Positions 9,626 to 19,877 of a DNA stretch of 64,000 nt are shown piece by piece. The notes below the pieces were generated by a model, which saw nothing but the letters and a program-made list of their open reading frames with translations, made no database searches and was not told the DNA's origin. This DNA is from Azomonas agilis (GTDB taxonomy: Bacteria > Pseudomonadota > Gammaproteobacteria > Pseudomonadales > Pseudomonadaceae): contig NZ_VLKG01000013.1 of NCBI RefSeq assembly GCF_007830255.1, positions 1 to 64,000 on the forward strand, given 5' to 3'. Numbering within the stretch: position 1 is the first letter of the stretch; each line of letters begins with the position of its first letter. Made by a program: the position numbers and the translations under genes.

Positions 9626-12460
9626 TTACAGGCTAGCGATACGGCTGCGTTGCTCACCTAAACGGGTCACGGCCTGCTCGGCTTCATTCAGTTTGGCGCG
9701 CTCGCGCTCAATGACTTCTGGCGGTGCTTTGGCCACGAAGCCTTCGTTGCCCAGCTTGCCGCCAATGCGCTGTACCTCGGCATAGAAGCGGGCGATTTCC
9801 TTATCTAGGCGGGCCAGCTCAGCATCCTTGTCAATCAGGCCGGCCATGGGAACCAGTACTTCCATGTCGCCGACCAGTGCGGTGGCGGCCAGCGGAGCCT
9901 CTTCGCCTGCGGCTAGCAAGCGAATGCTTTCCAACTTGGCCAGCTTTTTCAGCAGAGGCTCATTGGCGCTCAGGCGGCGTTGATCCAGTTCGTTGGCATT
10001 GCGCAGCACCAGATCAATGCGTTTGGCCATGGAGATGTTCATCTCGCCACGAATCTGACGCACGCCCAGCATCAAGGCTTTAACCCACTCGATATCGCCT
10101 TCGGCTTCAGCATCCAGACGCTCTGGATCGAACTCCGGCCAGGGCTGCAGCATCAGGGTTGGGCCGGTTTTGCCTGCCAGTGGTGCCACACGCTGCCAAA
10201 TTTCTTCGGTGATAAAGGGCATGAAGGGGTGGGCGAGGCGCAGCGAGGTTTCCAGTACCCGAACCAGAGTACGACGGGTGCCACGTTGGCGCTCAGGGCT
10301 GGCGTTTTCGTCCCACAGCAGGGGTTTGACCAGCTCCAGATACCAAGCGCAGTACTCATCCCAGACAAACTCGTACAGGGCTTGAGCGGCCAAGTCGAAG
10401 CGGAAGGCTTCCAGTTGGCGATTCACTTCGGCTTCGGTGCGTTGCAGGGCGGAGATAATCCAGCGATCCACCGAGGACAGTTCGACCGGCTCATCATTCA
10501 GGCCGGTGTCCTTGCCTTCGGTGTTTTCAAACACGAAGTTGGCGGCGTTCCACAGCTTGTTGCAGAAGTTGCGGTAGCCTTCCACGCGGCCCATATCAAA
10601 CTTGATATCACGGCCTGTGGAGGCCAGCGAGCAGAAGGTAAAGCGCAGGGCATCGGTGCCGTAGCTGGCAATGCCTTCGGGGAATTCAGCCTTGGTTTGC
10701 TTGGCGATCTTTTCGGCCAATTTAGGCTGCATCATGCCGCTGGTGCGTTTTTCCAGCAGGGCATCGAGGCTGATGCCATCCACGATGTCCAGTGGATCAA
10801 GGACGTTGCCCTTGGATTTGGACATCTTCTGGCCCTGACCGTCACGCACCAGACCGTGTACATAAACAGTCTTGAACGGAATCTGGCCGGTCAGGTGGGT
10901 GGACATCATAATCATCCGGGCCACCCAGAAGAAGATGATGTCAAAGCCGGTGACCAGCACATCGGTGGGGTGGAAGGTTTCCAGTTCTGGCGTTTGCTGC
11001 GGCCAGCCAAGGGTGGAGAAGGTCCACAGGCCGGAGCTGAACCAAGTGTCCAGAACGTCTTCGTCTTGGCGTAGGGCTTCGTCGTTGCGGATGTTGTACT
11101 TGGTGCGGACTTCGGTTTCGTCGCGGCCAACGTAGACGTTGCCCATCTCGTCGTACCAAGCGGGGATGCGATGCCCCCACCACAGCTGACGGCTGATGCA
11201 CCAGTCTTGAATGTCGCGCATCCACGAGAAGTACATGTTCTCGTATTGCTTGGGCACAAACTGTACTTCGCCGCTTTCCACCACAGCGATGGCACGATCA
11301 GCCAGCGGTTTGGTGGAGACATACCATTGGTCGGTCAGCCAAGGCTCGATGATGGTGCCGGAACGATCGCCGCGTGGGACTTTCAATGCGTGGTCGTCGA
11401 TTTTTTCCAGCAGGCCCATAGCCTCAAATTCGGCAACGATGGATTTGCGTGCATCGGCGCGATCCATATGCGCGTAGCCATCGGGCAGGCTGGCATCAAG
11501 AGCTTCGTTTAGGCTGCCATCTAGGTTAAAGACTTGGGCTTTAGCCAGTACCGCTGCATCTTTATCGAAGATGTTGATCAGCGGCAGGTTGTGGCGCTTG
11601 CCGACTTCGTAGTCGTTGAAGTCGTGGGCCGGAGTAATCTTAACGCAGCCGGTACCAAATTCGCGATCGACATAGTCATCGCCGATGATCGGAATCAGGC
11701 GATTGACCAGCGGCAACAGCACATGCTGGCCGATCAGGTCTTTGTAACGCTCATCCTCAGGGTGTACCGCCACCGCCGCATCACCGAGCATGGTTTCGGG
11801 GCGGGTGGTGGCTACCACCAAATAGCTTTGACCTTCCGCTGTTTTTGCACCCTCGGCCAGCGGATAGCGCAGATGCCAGAGGTGGCCTTTTTCGTCGTGG
11901 TTTTCTACTTCCAGATCGGAAATGGCGGTGTGCAGCTTGGTATCCCAGTTCACCAAGCGTTTGCCACGGTAGATCAAGCCGTCTTCGTACAGACGGACAA
12001 AGGCTTCCTTCACTGCTTCAGACAGGCCTTCATCCATGGTAAAGCGCTCACGCGACCAATCCACCGAGCTGCCCAGACGGCGAATCTGGCGGGTGATGGT
12101 GCCGCCGGATTGCTCTTTCCATTCCCAGACTTTTTCTAGGAATTTCTCGCGGCCCAAATCGTGACGGCTGACATTCTGAGCGGCCAGTTGGCGCTCCACC
12201 ACCATTTGCGTGGCGATACCGGCGTGGTCAGTCCCAGGTTGCCATAAAGTGTTGTGGCCTTGCATGCGTCGCCAGCGGATCAACGCATCCATAATGGCGT
12301 TGTTAAAGCCGTGGCCCATGTGCAGGCTGCCGGTCACATTCGGCGGCGGAATCATAATGGTGTAGGGCGTGCCTTGGCCCTGAGGCGCGAAGTAATTATT
12401 GGCTTCCCATTCGGCATACCAACGGGATTCAATGGCGTGGGGCTGGTAGGTCTTGTCCAT
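9626..12460 (-). CDS. valS: Valyl-tRNA synthetase
   Basis: This class I aminoacyl-tRNA synthetase charges tRNA-Val and has an editing domain. The 944 residues compare with 951 in E. coli. The HIGH-type motif is [13 protein letters not shown] (38-50), and [12 protein letters not shown] lies near the middle. The CP1 editing domain includes [19 protein letters not shown]. The C-terminal 65 residues form the usual coiled coil ([20 protein letters not shown]). It belongs to a pepA-holC-valS block transcribed on the minus strand, as in E. coli, with one small gene inserted between holC and valS. Strong codon bias creates long open frames on the opposite strand, which are not genes. Confidence 0.98.
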   Translation of the reverse strand: MDKTYQPHAIESRWYAEWEANNYFAPQGQGTPYTIMIPPPNVTGSLHMGHGFNNAIMDALIRWRRMQGHNTLWQPGTDHAGIATQMVVERQLAAQNVSRHDLGREKFLEKVWEWKEQSGGTITRQIRRLGSSVDWSRERFTMDEGLSEAVKEAFVRLYEDGLIYRGKRLVNWDTKLHTAISDLEVENHDEKGHLWHLRYPLAEGAKTAEGQSYLVVATTRPETMLGDAAVAVHPEDERYKDLIGQHVLLPLVNRLIPIIGDDYVDREFGTGCVKITPAHDFNDYEVGKRHNLPLINIFDKDAAVLAKAQVFNLDGSLNEALDASLPDGYAHMDRADARKSIVAEFEAMGLLEKIDDHALKVPRGDRSGTIIEPWLTDQWYVSTKPLADRAIAVVESGEVQFVPKQYENMYFSWMRDIQDWCISRQLWWGHRIPAWYDEMGNVYVGRDETEVRTKYNIRNDEALRQDEDVLDTWFSSGLWTFSTLGWPQQTPELETFHPTDVLVTGFDIIFFWVARMIMMSTHLTGQIPFKTVYVHGLVRDGQGQKMSKSKGNVLDPLDIVDGISLDALLEKRTSGMMQPKLAEKIAKQTKAEFPEGIASYGTDALRFTFCSLASTGRDIKFDMGRVEGYRNFCNKLWNAANFVFENTEGKDTGLNDEPVELSSVDRWIISALQRTEAEVNRQLEAFRFDLAAQALYEFVWDEYCAWYLELVKPLLWDENASPERQRGTRRTLVRVLETSLRLAHPFMPFITEEIWQRVAPLAGKTGPTLMLQPWPEFDPERLDAEAEGDIEWVKALMLGVRQIRGEMNISMAKRIDLVLRNANELDQRRLSANEPLLKKLAKLESIRLLAAGEEAPLAATALVGDMEVLVPMAGLIDKDAELARLDKEIARFYAEVQRIGGKLGNEGFVAKAPPEVIERERAKLNEAEQAVTRLGEQRSRIASL

Positions 12461-12549
12461 GCAGGGTGGCCCTTAAGAGCAGGATCAATGAGTGAACCAT
12501 GCAGTATAAAGGGAAACCCTTAGGCGGCGGATGAAGAAAACAGCCAAGC

Positions 12550-12882
12550 CTAGGTTTCGGATTGATCCTTAGACAAGGGTATTAGGTATTGTTGTACGCG
12601 CTGTTTCAGCTCTGCTTCGATACGCGGCTGAAATTCCGTAAGAATCTCTTGCAGGATTTGCTCGGCTTTATCCTGTGAGAGCACTGGATGGATGGGGATT
12701 GGCGGCTCAGTAACAACGGATATGGAGGGAGTCTCAGGTATGGCGGGGGGGATGATCTTTGCGGGTTGAATAGGATCAACTGCTGTGAGAATTTCAGTAC
12801 CCTGCACATCACTGAGTAAATCATGGAGTGATTGAAGTTCTGCAACGACTTGGGCAATAGAGTATGGGCTGTATTTTGTCAT
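12550..12882 (-). CDS. Hypothetical protein between holC and valS
   Basis: This 110-residue protein is not recognised. The N-terminal 30 residues look helical (SIAQVVAELQSLHDLLSDVQ). A proline-rich linker (about 36-66, PAKIIPPAIPETP) joins them to a C-terminal amphipathic helix (QAEQILQEILTEFQPRIEAE-like). It has no signal peptide. No strong Shine-Dalgarno is visible. Its position between holC and valS, all in one direction, argues for a real small gene in that transcript. Confidence 0.55.
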   Translation of the reverse strand: MTKYSPYSIAQVVAELQSLHDLLSDVQGTEILTAVDPIQPAKIIPPAIPETPSISVVTEPPIPIHPVLSQDKAEQILQEILTEFQPRIEAELKQRVQQYLIPLSKDQSET

Positions 12883-12924
12883 GGATGGCGACCGGATCAG
12901 TGGGGGACAGCCTTAGGTTGTGTC

Positions 12925-13344
12925 TTAGAGCTCAACCCGTTGTGGATCATAGCCGCAGCGCCGGTAGTGACGGAAGTTTTCTCGCGCACTGTTCAGGTGT
13001 TGCGGATCTTGAACCACAATTTCGATAACGCGTTCAAATAAACCATATTCCGGGGGAATTTGGGTTGCCAAGTTAATCAGCAGTTGTGGCTGAGGTAGCG
13101 TGGGAATGGAGTCTCCCAGCACAATAGGAGCATGCGGATTATCCCTATAGCGATTATGGGGAAGAAAGCGCTCAGGTGGATAAGACCACAATAAAGCGTC
13201 TAGTTGCTCCATTTGGGCGGTATCTTGGCAACGAATAAAGGTATTGATGCCCTGTTGCCAAGCTTTAGCGCTGAGGCGGCAACTGGTTTGTAGGCGTTCT
13301 TGAAGGTCGCTGCTGGGTAAAACGTAAAAATCAATACGGGTCAT
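12925..13344 (-). CDS. holC: DNA polymerase III chi subunit
   Basis: Chi links the clamp loader to SSB through psi. This 139-residue protein shows the family pattern: an opening beta strand TRIDFYVL, the central WSYPPERFLPHNR and APIVLG, and the closing FERVIEIVVQD with a basic tail HYRRCGYDPQRVEL. The start at 13344 (MTRIDFYVL) matches the family; ATG at 13353 would add three residues. It lies downstream of pepA with a strong hairpin in the 45-base gap. Confidence 0.92.
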   Translation of the reverse strand: MTRIDFYVLPSSDLQERLQTSCRLSAKAWQQGINTFIRCQDTAQMEQLDALLWSYPPERFLPHNRYRDNPHAPIVLGDSIPTLPQPQLLINLATQIPPEYGLFERVIEIVVQDPQHLNSARENFRHYRRCGYDPQRVEL

Positions 13345-13356
13345 TGAGCTCATCAA

Positions 13357-13378
13357 AGGAGCCGGAATACCGGCTCCT
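13357..13378 (-). terminator. Hairpin between pepA and holC
   Basis: AGGAGCCGG (13357-13365) and CCGGCTCCT (13370-13378) form a perfect nine-base stem with a four-base loop just after the pepA stop. Only TTTG follows on the minus strand, so it may be a partial terminator or a processing/stability hairpin that lowers holC expression relative to pepA. Confidence 0.6.
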
Positions 13379-13389
13379 AGCTAGGGTGA

Positions 13390-14877
<1,488 letters not shown>

Positions 14878-15010
14878 CTAGACAGGTCCCCAAGACAAAG
14901 ATATGGGTTTACAGGATAATGCGCTCAGTTGTTCAGTCGGTTAAGACCACTGGCGATGACCTGTAGTTTGAGCATAGCTACCTGAGCCTGACAACCCTGG
15001 AGCGGCTGGT

Positions 15011-16141
15011 TTGATTATCTTTCGTTACCTATTCCGCGAGCTTCTGATTACCCTCACTGCGGTGAGTGCCGTACTGCTGGTGATCGTCATGAGTGGTCGA
15101 TTCATCAAATACTTGGCCCAAGCGGCACAGGGGATATTAGACCCTGGTGTTTTGTTGACCATCATGGGTTATCGACTACCCGGATTTTTACAGTTGGTGC
15201 TGCCTTTAGGCTTATTTCTTGGCATTTTGCTGACCTATGGACGCATGTATTTAGAAAGCGAAATGGCGGCTTTATCGGCATCAGGGATGAGCCAAGGTCG
15301 TTTACTCAAATACACCCTAGCACCGGCGGCCTTTGTTGCGCTCTTGGTGGCTTGGCTGAGCCTGATTTTGGTACCTTCAGGATTGGCAGAAGTCACTCGC
15401 ATTATGAATGACCAAGACTCCTTAACCGAGTTTGATACCCTAGTTCCGGGGCGTTTCCAAAAGTTGCGGGATGGCAGTCGTGTGACCTACACCGCAGAGC
15501 TGTCGGAGGATCGCACTGAACTGGGCGGTGTTTTTATCTCCGAAACCGTGGTTTCCCGAACCGATGGGCATGAGCGCGGCCTATCCATTGTGGTCGCTGA
15601 GCGCGGCAGTCTGATGGTTCAAGAAGATGGCAGTCGTTATCTGGTTCTTGGCAATGGCTACCGCTACGATGGTCGTCCGGGGCAAGCTGATTACCGCGTT
15701 ATTAAATACGATACCTATGGCGTGTTATTGGCGCGGCCTGCGGCCTCGGCTGAGTTGGGTAAGTTGGCTACAGTGCCGACCCGTGAGTTATACGCCAGTG
15801 ACAATTTAGAGTATCAAGCCGAGTTTCATTGGCGTTTATCCTTGCCGTTGTTGGTGTTCGTAGTCACGATATTGGCTGTGCCGCTCTCCAAGGTAAACCC
15901 ACGCCAAGGACGTTATTTGAAACTCCTGCCAGCCATTCTCCTATACATTGCTTACTTGGGGACATTAATTGCGGCGCGAGGCGCGTTAGAGCAAGGGCGT
16001 ACCCCCCTGTATTTGGGACTTTGGTGGGTGCATCTTTTGTTTTTAGGAGTGGCGTTACTGGTGTTTTATTGGGAATCCTTCAGCCTGTGGATGGCTGCTT
16101 ACCGCCGTCGTTGGGCGGGTCTGAGGACGCATCATGTCTAA
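15011..16141 (+). CDS. lptF: LPS export permease LptF
   Basis: This inner-membrane subunit of the LptBFG complex extracts lipopolysaccharide for transport to the outer membrane. The 376 residues show three N-terminal membrane segments, a periplasmic jelly-roll domain (about 130-270) and three C-terminal segments. IIFRYLFRELLITL and SEMAALSASGMSQGRLL are typical. The start is a TTG at 15011: no ATG lies near, GGAG is at 14999-15002, and the family begins MIIFRY. lptG starts eight bases before its stop. Confidence 0.95.
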   Translation: MIIFRYLFRELLITLTAVSAVLLVIVMSGRFIKYLAQAAQGILDPGVLLTIMGYRLPGFLQLVLPLGLFLGILLTYGRMYLESEMAALSASGMSQGRLLKYTLAPAAFVALLVAWLSLILVPSGLAEVTRIMNDQDSLTEFDTLVPGRFQKLRDGSRVTYTAELSEDRTELGGVFISETVVSRTDGHERGLSIVVAERGSLMVQEDGSRYLVLGNGYRYDGRPGQADYRVIKYDTYGVLLARPAASAELGKLATVPTRELYASDNLEYQAEFHWRLSLPLLVFVVTILAVPLSKVNPRQGRYLKLLPAILLYIAYLGTLIAARGALEQGRTPLYLGLWWVHLLFLGVALLVFYWESFSLWMAAYRRRWAGLRTHHV

Positions 16142-17201
16142 GTTAGACCGGTACATTGGAACCAGCGTACTCTGGGCCATTTTAGCTGTATTGGGTGTAT
16201 TGACTGGCTTGATCATGCTGTTTGCGTTGGTCGATGAAATGGGGGAAGTAGAAGGCACCTATGGCATTGTGGATGCGCTGCTGTACGTCCTATTAACCAT
16301 GCCACGACGAATCTATGAAATCATCCCTATGGCTGCCATGATCGGTTGCTTGATTGGTTTGGGTTCATTAGCGAGCAGCAGCGAACTGACCGTGATGCGA
16401 GCAGCGGGTATTTCTTTAGCCCGCATTGTGTTTGCCGTTATGAAGCCGATGTTAGTACTGATGCTGACCGGTGTGCTGATTGGTGAATATGTAGCACCCG
16501 TCGCCGAGGATATGGCGCAGGCCGGGCGCTCCAAAGCTCAGGGTGGTGCTATTGCTCAGAGCAGTAAAAGTGGCCTATGGCACCGTCAGGGTAACGAGTT
16601 TATTCACATCAACTCGGTACAACCCAATGGTGTTCTGCTGGGGGTTACCCGTTATCAGTTTGATGAAACACGCCGTTTATTGTCTGCCAGCTTTGCCCAA
16701 CAAGCTCAGTATCAAGACCAGACTGATCGCTGGTTATTAAAAGACATTGTGAGCACGCACTTTAAAGAGCAGCAGACTGAGTTAAGCAGCCTACCGGAGC
16801 AGCTTTGGGAGGTATCTTTAAGCCCGCATTTGCTAAGCGTAGTGGTCGTAGAGCCTGAGGCCTTATCCATCGAGGGGCTGTGGGATTACATTCATTACTT
16901 GACCGCGCAAAACCTCAATACTGACCGCTATTGGCTAGCCTTTTGGACAAAAACCTTACAGCCCATAGTAACGATGGCTTTAGTGCTGATGGCGATTTCC
17001 TTTATTTTTGGGCCGTTGCGTTCGGTAACCTTAGGGCAGCGTATTTTTACAGGCGTTGTTGTGGGCTTTGTGTTTTATATCGTTCAGGAACTATTAGGGC
17101 CAGCGAGCCAAGTCTTTGGGTTCTCTCCCTTAATTGCCGTGCTCGGGCCTGCTACAGGCTGTGCCATTGCGGGCTGTTGGTTGCTGCGAAAAGCGGGTTA
17201 G
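16134..17201 (+). CDS. lptG: LPS export permease LptG
   Basis: This is the partner of LptF. The 355 residues begin MSKLDRYIGTSVLWAILAVL and have the same plan: three membrane helices, a periplasmic beta domain and three C-terminal helices (FWTKTLQPIVTMALVLMAISFIFGPLR). The coupling-helix segment ASSSELTVMRAAGISLARI is conserved. Its eight-base overlap with lptF implies coupled translation. It converges with the RDD gene, with 13 bases between stops. Confidence 0.95.
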   Translation: MSKLDRYIGTSVLWAILAVLGVLTGLIMLFALVDEMGEVEGTYGIVDALLYVLLTMPRRIYEIIPMAAMIGCLIGLGSLASSSELTVMRAAGISLARIVFAVMKPMLVLMLTGVLIGEYVAPVAEDMAQAGRSKAQGGAIAQSSKSGLWHRQGNEFIHINSVQPNGVLLGVTRYQFDETRRLLSASFAQQAQYQDQTDRWLLKDIVSTHFKEQQTELSSLPEQLWEVSLSPHLLSVVVVEPEALSIEGLWDYIHYLTAQNLNTDRYWLAFWTKTLQPIVTMALVLMAISFIFGPLRSVTLGQRIFTGVVVGFVFYIVQELLGPASQVFGFSPLIAVLGPATGCAIAGCWLLRKAG

Positions 17202-17214
17202 TAAATTTTGTGGC

Positions 17215-17724
17215 TTAGGCTTGTGGTCGGGTTTTATAGGCATCTTTAGGAAGTTGGACGATCTGACTTTCTGAGTAAATATCCGACCATGAGCGTTTAG
17301 ACTGATTAAACATAATCCAAAGATAGCCTAGCCCCAGACAGGCTAGGGAGGGTATGGCCACTAAAAAGCGCAATAAGGCCTGCCATAAATCAATAGCTGT
17401 ACCGTCTGCGTTTTGTACCCGTATTCTCCACACTTGCATGCCTAGGGTTTGTCCGTTTTTAGTCCAAAACAGAGCGAAAAATCCGAAGAGACTGCACAGT
17501 AAAAGACTGGATAGCAGAGGATCTTTATCTAGTGCGCCGCTTTCGGCTAGGTGCTGAAGCTGTACTCCACCATACCATAGGCGCAGACCGATCTGCTGGT
17601 AGGCCAAAGTAATGACCATGATCAGCGCAAGGCATAGTAGGGAGTCGTAAAACATTGCGGCCAACCGACGCATGAGCGAGGCTGGAGGGAAGGAGGCATG
17701 GGGAGTAAGCAGAGGCTTGGACAT
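17215..17724 (-). CDS. RDD-family membrane protein
   Basis: This 169-residue protein has three or four hydrophobic segments. The RDD-type first helix begins LMRRLAAMFYDSLLCLALIM. The family's GQTLGMQVWRIRVQNADG and a DLWQALLRFL helix follow. RDD proteins are poorly characterised, and ion or metabolite transport has been proposed for some. The same family sits downstream of lptG in Pseudomonas. Function is unknown here. Confidence 0.85.
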   Translation of the reverse strand: MSKPLLTPHASFPPASLMRRLAAMFYDSLLCLALIMVITLAYQQIGLRLWYGGVQLQHLAESGALDKDPLLSSLLLCSLFGFFALFWTKNGQTLGMQVWRIRVQNADGTAIDLWQALLRFLVAIPSLACLGLGYLWIMFNQSKRSWSDIYSESQIVQLPKDAYKTRPQA

Positions 17725-17772
17725 AAACTTTTAAGTCATCGAGAGCTGAGGACTTAAAAGTTTACAGCAACT

Positions 17773-17803
17773 AAAAGCCCCCGATCATTGATCAAGGGCT
17801 TTT
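17773..17803 (-). terminator. Terminator downstream of cold-shock gene
   Basis: AAAAGCCC (17773-17780) pairs with GGGCTTTT (17796-17803). GATC-ATT-GATC in the loop can extend the stem. T runs are present on both strands. It lies 12 bases after the cold-shock stop on the minus strand. Confidence 0.85.
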
Positions 17804-17814
17804 GGAGCGGAGGC

Positions 17815-18027
17815 TTAGCCCAGAATCTGGACTTGATCGGCTTGCATGCCTTTTTGGCCTTGAACAGCCACGAAAGTGACTTTCTGACCTTCTTTCAGGC
17901 TTTTGAAACCATTGCCTTCGATTGCACGAAAGTGAACGAATAGATCAGGACCGCTTTCTGGGGTGATGAAGCCGTAGCCCTTCTCGTCGTTAAACCACTT
18001 AACAGTGCCGCTCTGACGATTCGACAT
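17815..18027 (-). CDS. Cold-shock domain protein (CspA family)
   Basis: This 70-residue single-domain RNA/DNA-binding protein carries RNP1 (KGYGFITP) and RNP2 (DLFVHF). It keeps the aromatic residues used for nucleic-acid stacking (VKWFND). Members act as RNA chaperones; only some are cold-induced. It is monocistronic, with its own terminator. The leader is long and contains a CAGCCC/GGGCTG hairpin about 30-50 bases before the start codon, consistent with post-transcriptional control. Which Csp paralogue it is cannot be told. Confidence 0.95.
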   Translation of the reverse strand: MSNRQSGTVKWFNDEKGYGFITPESGPDLFVHFRAIEGNGFKSLKEGQKVTFVAVQGQKGMQADQVQILG

Positions 18028-18512
18028 ATCTAATTACCTTGAAACTATGTTGAAAGACAGCCCACAGGTTAGGGCTGGGGACTGTTGCAGCAGGTAAGAG
18101 AAGTCGAGCGATGAAGCGGATCTGAAGATCTACCGCACCAGGTCACGATTCAACAGCGACCTATGCAAACAGTGAGGACACTCTACGCTAAGTTTGAAGG
18201 AAAAGCCAACCCCTTGGATAAGGTTCCAGGCACCAAATACAAAGTTTCATAAACCCAGTACATCTCGGTGCAATGTACTTGCCAATACAGATCGGGGCTT
18301 TGTAGTAACCTAGGGGCAAGACCGTAGGTAATATGGTTTTTATAACTTATAAGAGACAGCATAAAATATTGCTGAGTAGACCAAAAACGCGTTTTTGGAA
18401 AGTACAATACTGAATACCTTTATACAATTATTTTTTATCGCAGACGCGGTGGCTCTGTGCCGTTCCTCCCAGTCGAGTTATGCTCGGCCCAAAATCTTAA
18501 AATGCCTTGGTT
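18028..18512. other. Intergenic region with cold-shock leader and Crp-like gene promoter
   Basis: These 485 bases lie between the divergent cold-shock gene and the Crp/Fnr gene. The part next to the cold-shock gene is its probable leader, with a hairpin at 18058-18077. The middle (about 18180-18440) is AT-rich. A 74-codon open frame there has no ribosome-binding site or recognisable sequence, so I treat it as non-coding. Confidence 0.5.
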
Positions 18513-19175
18513 ATGATGCATAAACGTGGATCTGCTATTGATCACCTACAAGCTCTGGATCGAGCTGCACTGCTAGAGGGATTTCGGCAGCGTGCCCTAG
18601 TGGAAGGCGAACTGGTAGGTACACCAAATACTGAGCGGGACAGCGTATTCATTGTGCGTAGTGGCTGCATTCGGGTTTTTTTGGCTTTTGAAGATAAGGA
18701 ATATACGCTTACCTTCTTAGAGGCAGGTGATATTTACAGCACCCACAGCACGGCTTATTTGCAGGCGGTCAAGCCGACTGAAATTCTGGTGGGCAGTACC
18801 GCTTTAATGCTGAGTAAACTCAGCGTGTTGCCTGGGGCAGTGCCTATTATTATTCGCGTGCTAGGTCAAACGCTGGAGCGTTCCATGCGTTTGATTGAGG
18901 ATTTGGCATTTAGAGACGTAGAAGGGCGGCTGGCTCGTTTTTTATACGGTATGTTGAACCGTAAGGGGTTTAAGCAAAACGGTGTGTTGCGCTTAGAGCT
19001 GGACTTAAATACAGAAGATATTGCCCGTTTACTAGGCACGACGCGGCAAACTGTTTCTTCACTGATTAATCGTTTAGCGCGTGAGGGTATTTTGACTCGC
19101 ATTAGGCCAGGCTGCTTCGACATACATCATCCGGATCTTTTGCAGCAGCGTAGCCAAAAAATGGTGACTAAGTAG
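18513..19175 (+). CDS. Crp/Fnr-family transcription regulator
   Basis: This regulator of about 220 residues has an N-terminal cyclic-nucleotide-type beta-roll (about 30-120, including VFIVRSGCIRVFLAFEDKEY and LEAGDIYSTHSTAYLQA). A dimerisation helix and a C-terminal winged helix (LNTEDIARLLGTTRQTVSSL, then INRLAREGIL) follow. The N-terminus lacks the cysteine cluster that holds the Fe-S centre of FNR, so it is not a classical FNR. It could sense a small molecule, haem/NO or redox state; the sequence does not decide. Start codons at 18513 or 18516 are both possible. A small CxxC protein follows 87 bases downstream. Confidence 0.85.
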   Translation: MMHKRGSAIDHLQALDRAALLEGFRQRALVEGELVGTPNTERDSVFIVRSGCIRVFLAFEDKEYTLTFLEAGDIYSTHSTAYLQAVKPTEILVGSTALMLSKLSVLPGAVPIIIRVLGQTLERSMRLIEDLAFRDVEGRLARFLYGMLNRKGFKQNGVLRLELDLNTEDIARLLGTTRQTVSSLINRLAREGILTRIRPGCFDIHHPDLLQQRSQKMVTK

Positions 19176-19262
19176 GGTGTCATCTGGCTGACAGACAGTC
19201 TTAAGTACCTTTTCTACCATAAGCGTTATTCCCGATTGGGCTTGTTTGATTAGGAGGCGCTT

Positions 19263-19565
19263 GTGAATGATCCCAAAATCACTACCTACCGGCATATCAG
19301 CGGTGATAGCCCACTTCCTTATATTGATTGTGATCGGTGTATTCGCAAAATTTATGCGCGCATCCATCAGTACATCGGTCAATCGGCTGGTCGTTGTCCT
19401 ATCTGTAATTATTTTGTGGACAAGATTGGGTCACGAGATGGCTCAGAGGAAGATGCTCGTTTGCTGATACATGCCCAAATTAATTTAGTGTTTGAGTTAT
19501 TTGAGCGTAACGACGACGAAGAGTATTTAGAGTTATTACGCCGAGTCGAGGATGATTGCTGTTAA
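19263..19565 (+). CDS. Small protein with two CxxC motifs (probable zinc binder)
   Basis: This 100-residue protein is not recognised. CDRC (Cys23, Cys26) and CPIC (Cys45, Cys48) are spaced like a zinc ribbon or treble-clef knuckle. A C-terminal acidic helical stretch ([20 protein letters not shown]) and a terminal Cys pair follow. It starts with GTG at 19263, five bases after a strong AGGAGG (19252-19257). Its position after the Crp/Fnr regulator could mean a shared transcript. A metal-binding or redox role is inference. Confidence 0.7.
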   Translation: MNDPKITTYRHISGDSPLPYIDCDRCIRKIYARIHQYIGQSAGRCPICNYFVDKIGSRDGSEEDARLLIHAQINLVFELFERNDDEEYLELLRRVEDDCC

Positions 19566-19627
19566 ATGATCCCTGTTAAAGACTTGGCATCTGAGGGAAG
19601 AACTCTATATAATCCGCCGACTTCTGA

Positions 19628-19704
19628 GGGCCTGTAGCTCAGTCGGTTAGAGCAGAGGACTCATAATCCTTTGGTCCAGGGTTCGAGCCCCTGCGGGCCT
19701 ACCA
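19628..19704 (+). tRNA. tRNA with CAU anticodon (Met, or Ile2)
   Basis: This 77-base cloverleaf includes an encoded CCA. The D-arm is GCTCAGTCGGTTAGAGC, the anticodon loop CTCATAA and the T-arm GGTTCGAGCCCC. It is not the initiator type. The acceptor stem has C4-G69 and C5-G68, which in E. coli favour TilS recognition of tRNA-Ile2 over elongator tRNA-Met. The first pair is G1-U72. Identity therefore stays open between Met and Ile(CAU). Confidence 0.93.
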
Positions 19705-19877
19705 TATAGCTCCTGCATCGCCTACTGTTGATTGAGTACTTTTGTATTACAATCCAGTGGACGTGCAGGGATCGCGCTTTCAGGGCTATTCTAAGCCAAT
19801 TTCTTATACAGCTCTTTTCTAGCTTAGCGCTAATAATGAAGGGCTAAAAGCTTTCTCTTAGCTAAGTTTCCCAGTTA

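Noticed and set aside
9980-11074. 364-codon open frame on the plus strand
   Set aside because: It lies fully inside valS on the opposite strand. The predicted protein has no recognisable family and follows from valS codon bias; there is no ribosome-binding site or synteny support.
11534-12139. 201-codon plus-strand open frame
   Set aside because: Another antisense frame of valS without a recognisable product.
18183-18407. 74-codon minus-strand open frame upstream of the cold-shock gene
   Set aside because: No ribosome-binding site and an AT-rich setting; it is more likely promoter and leader DNA.
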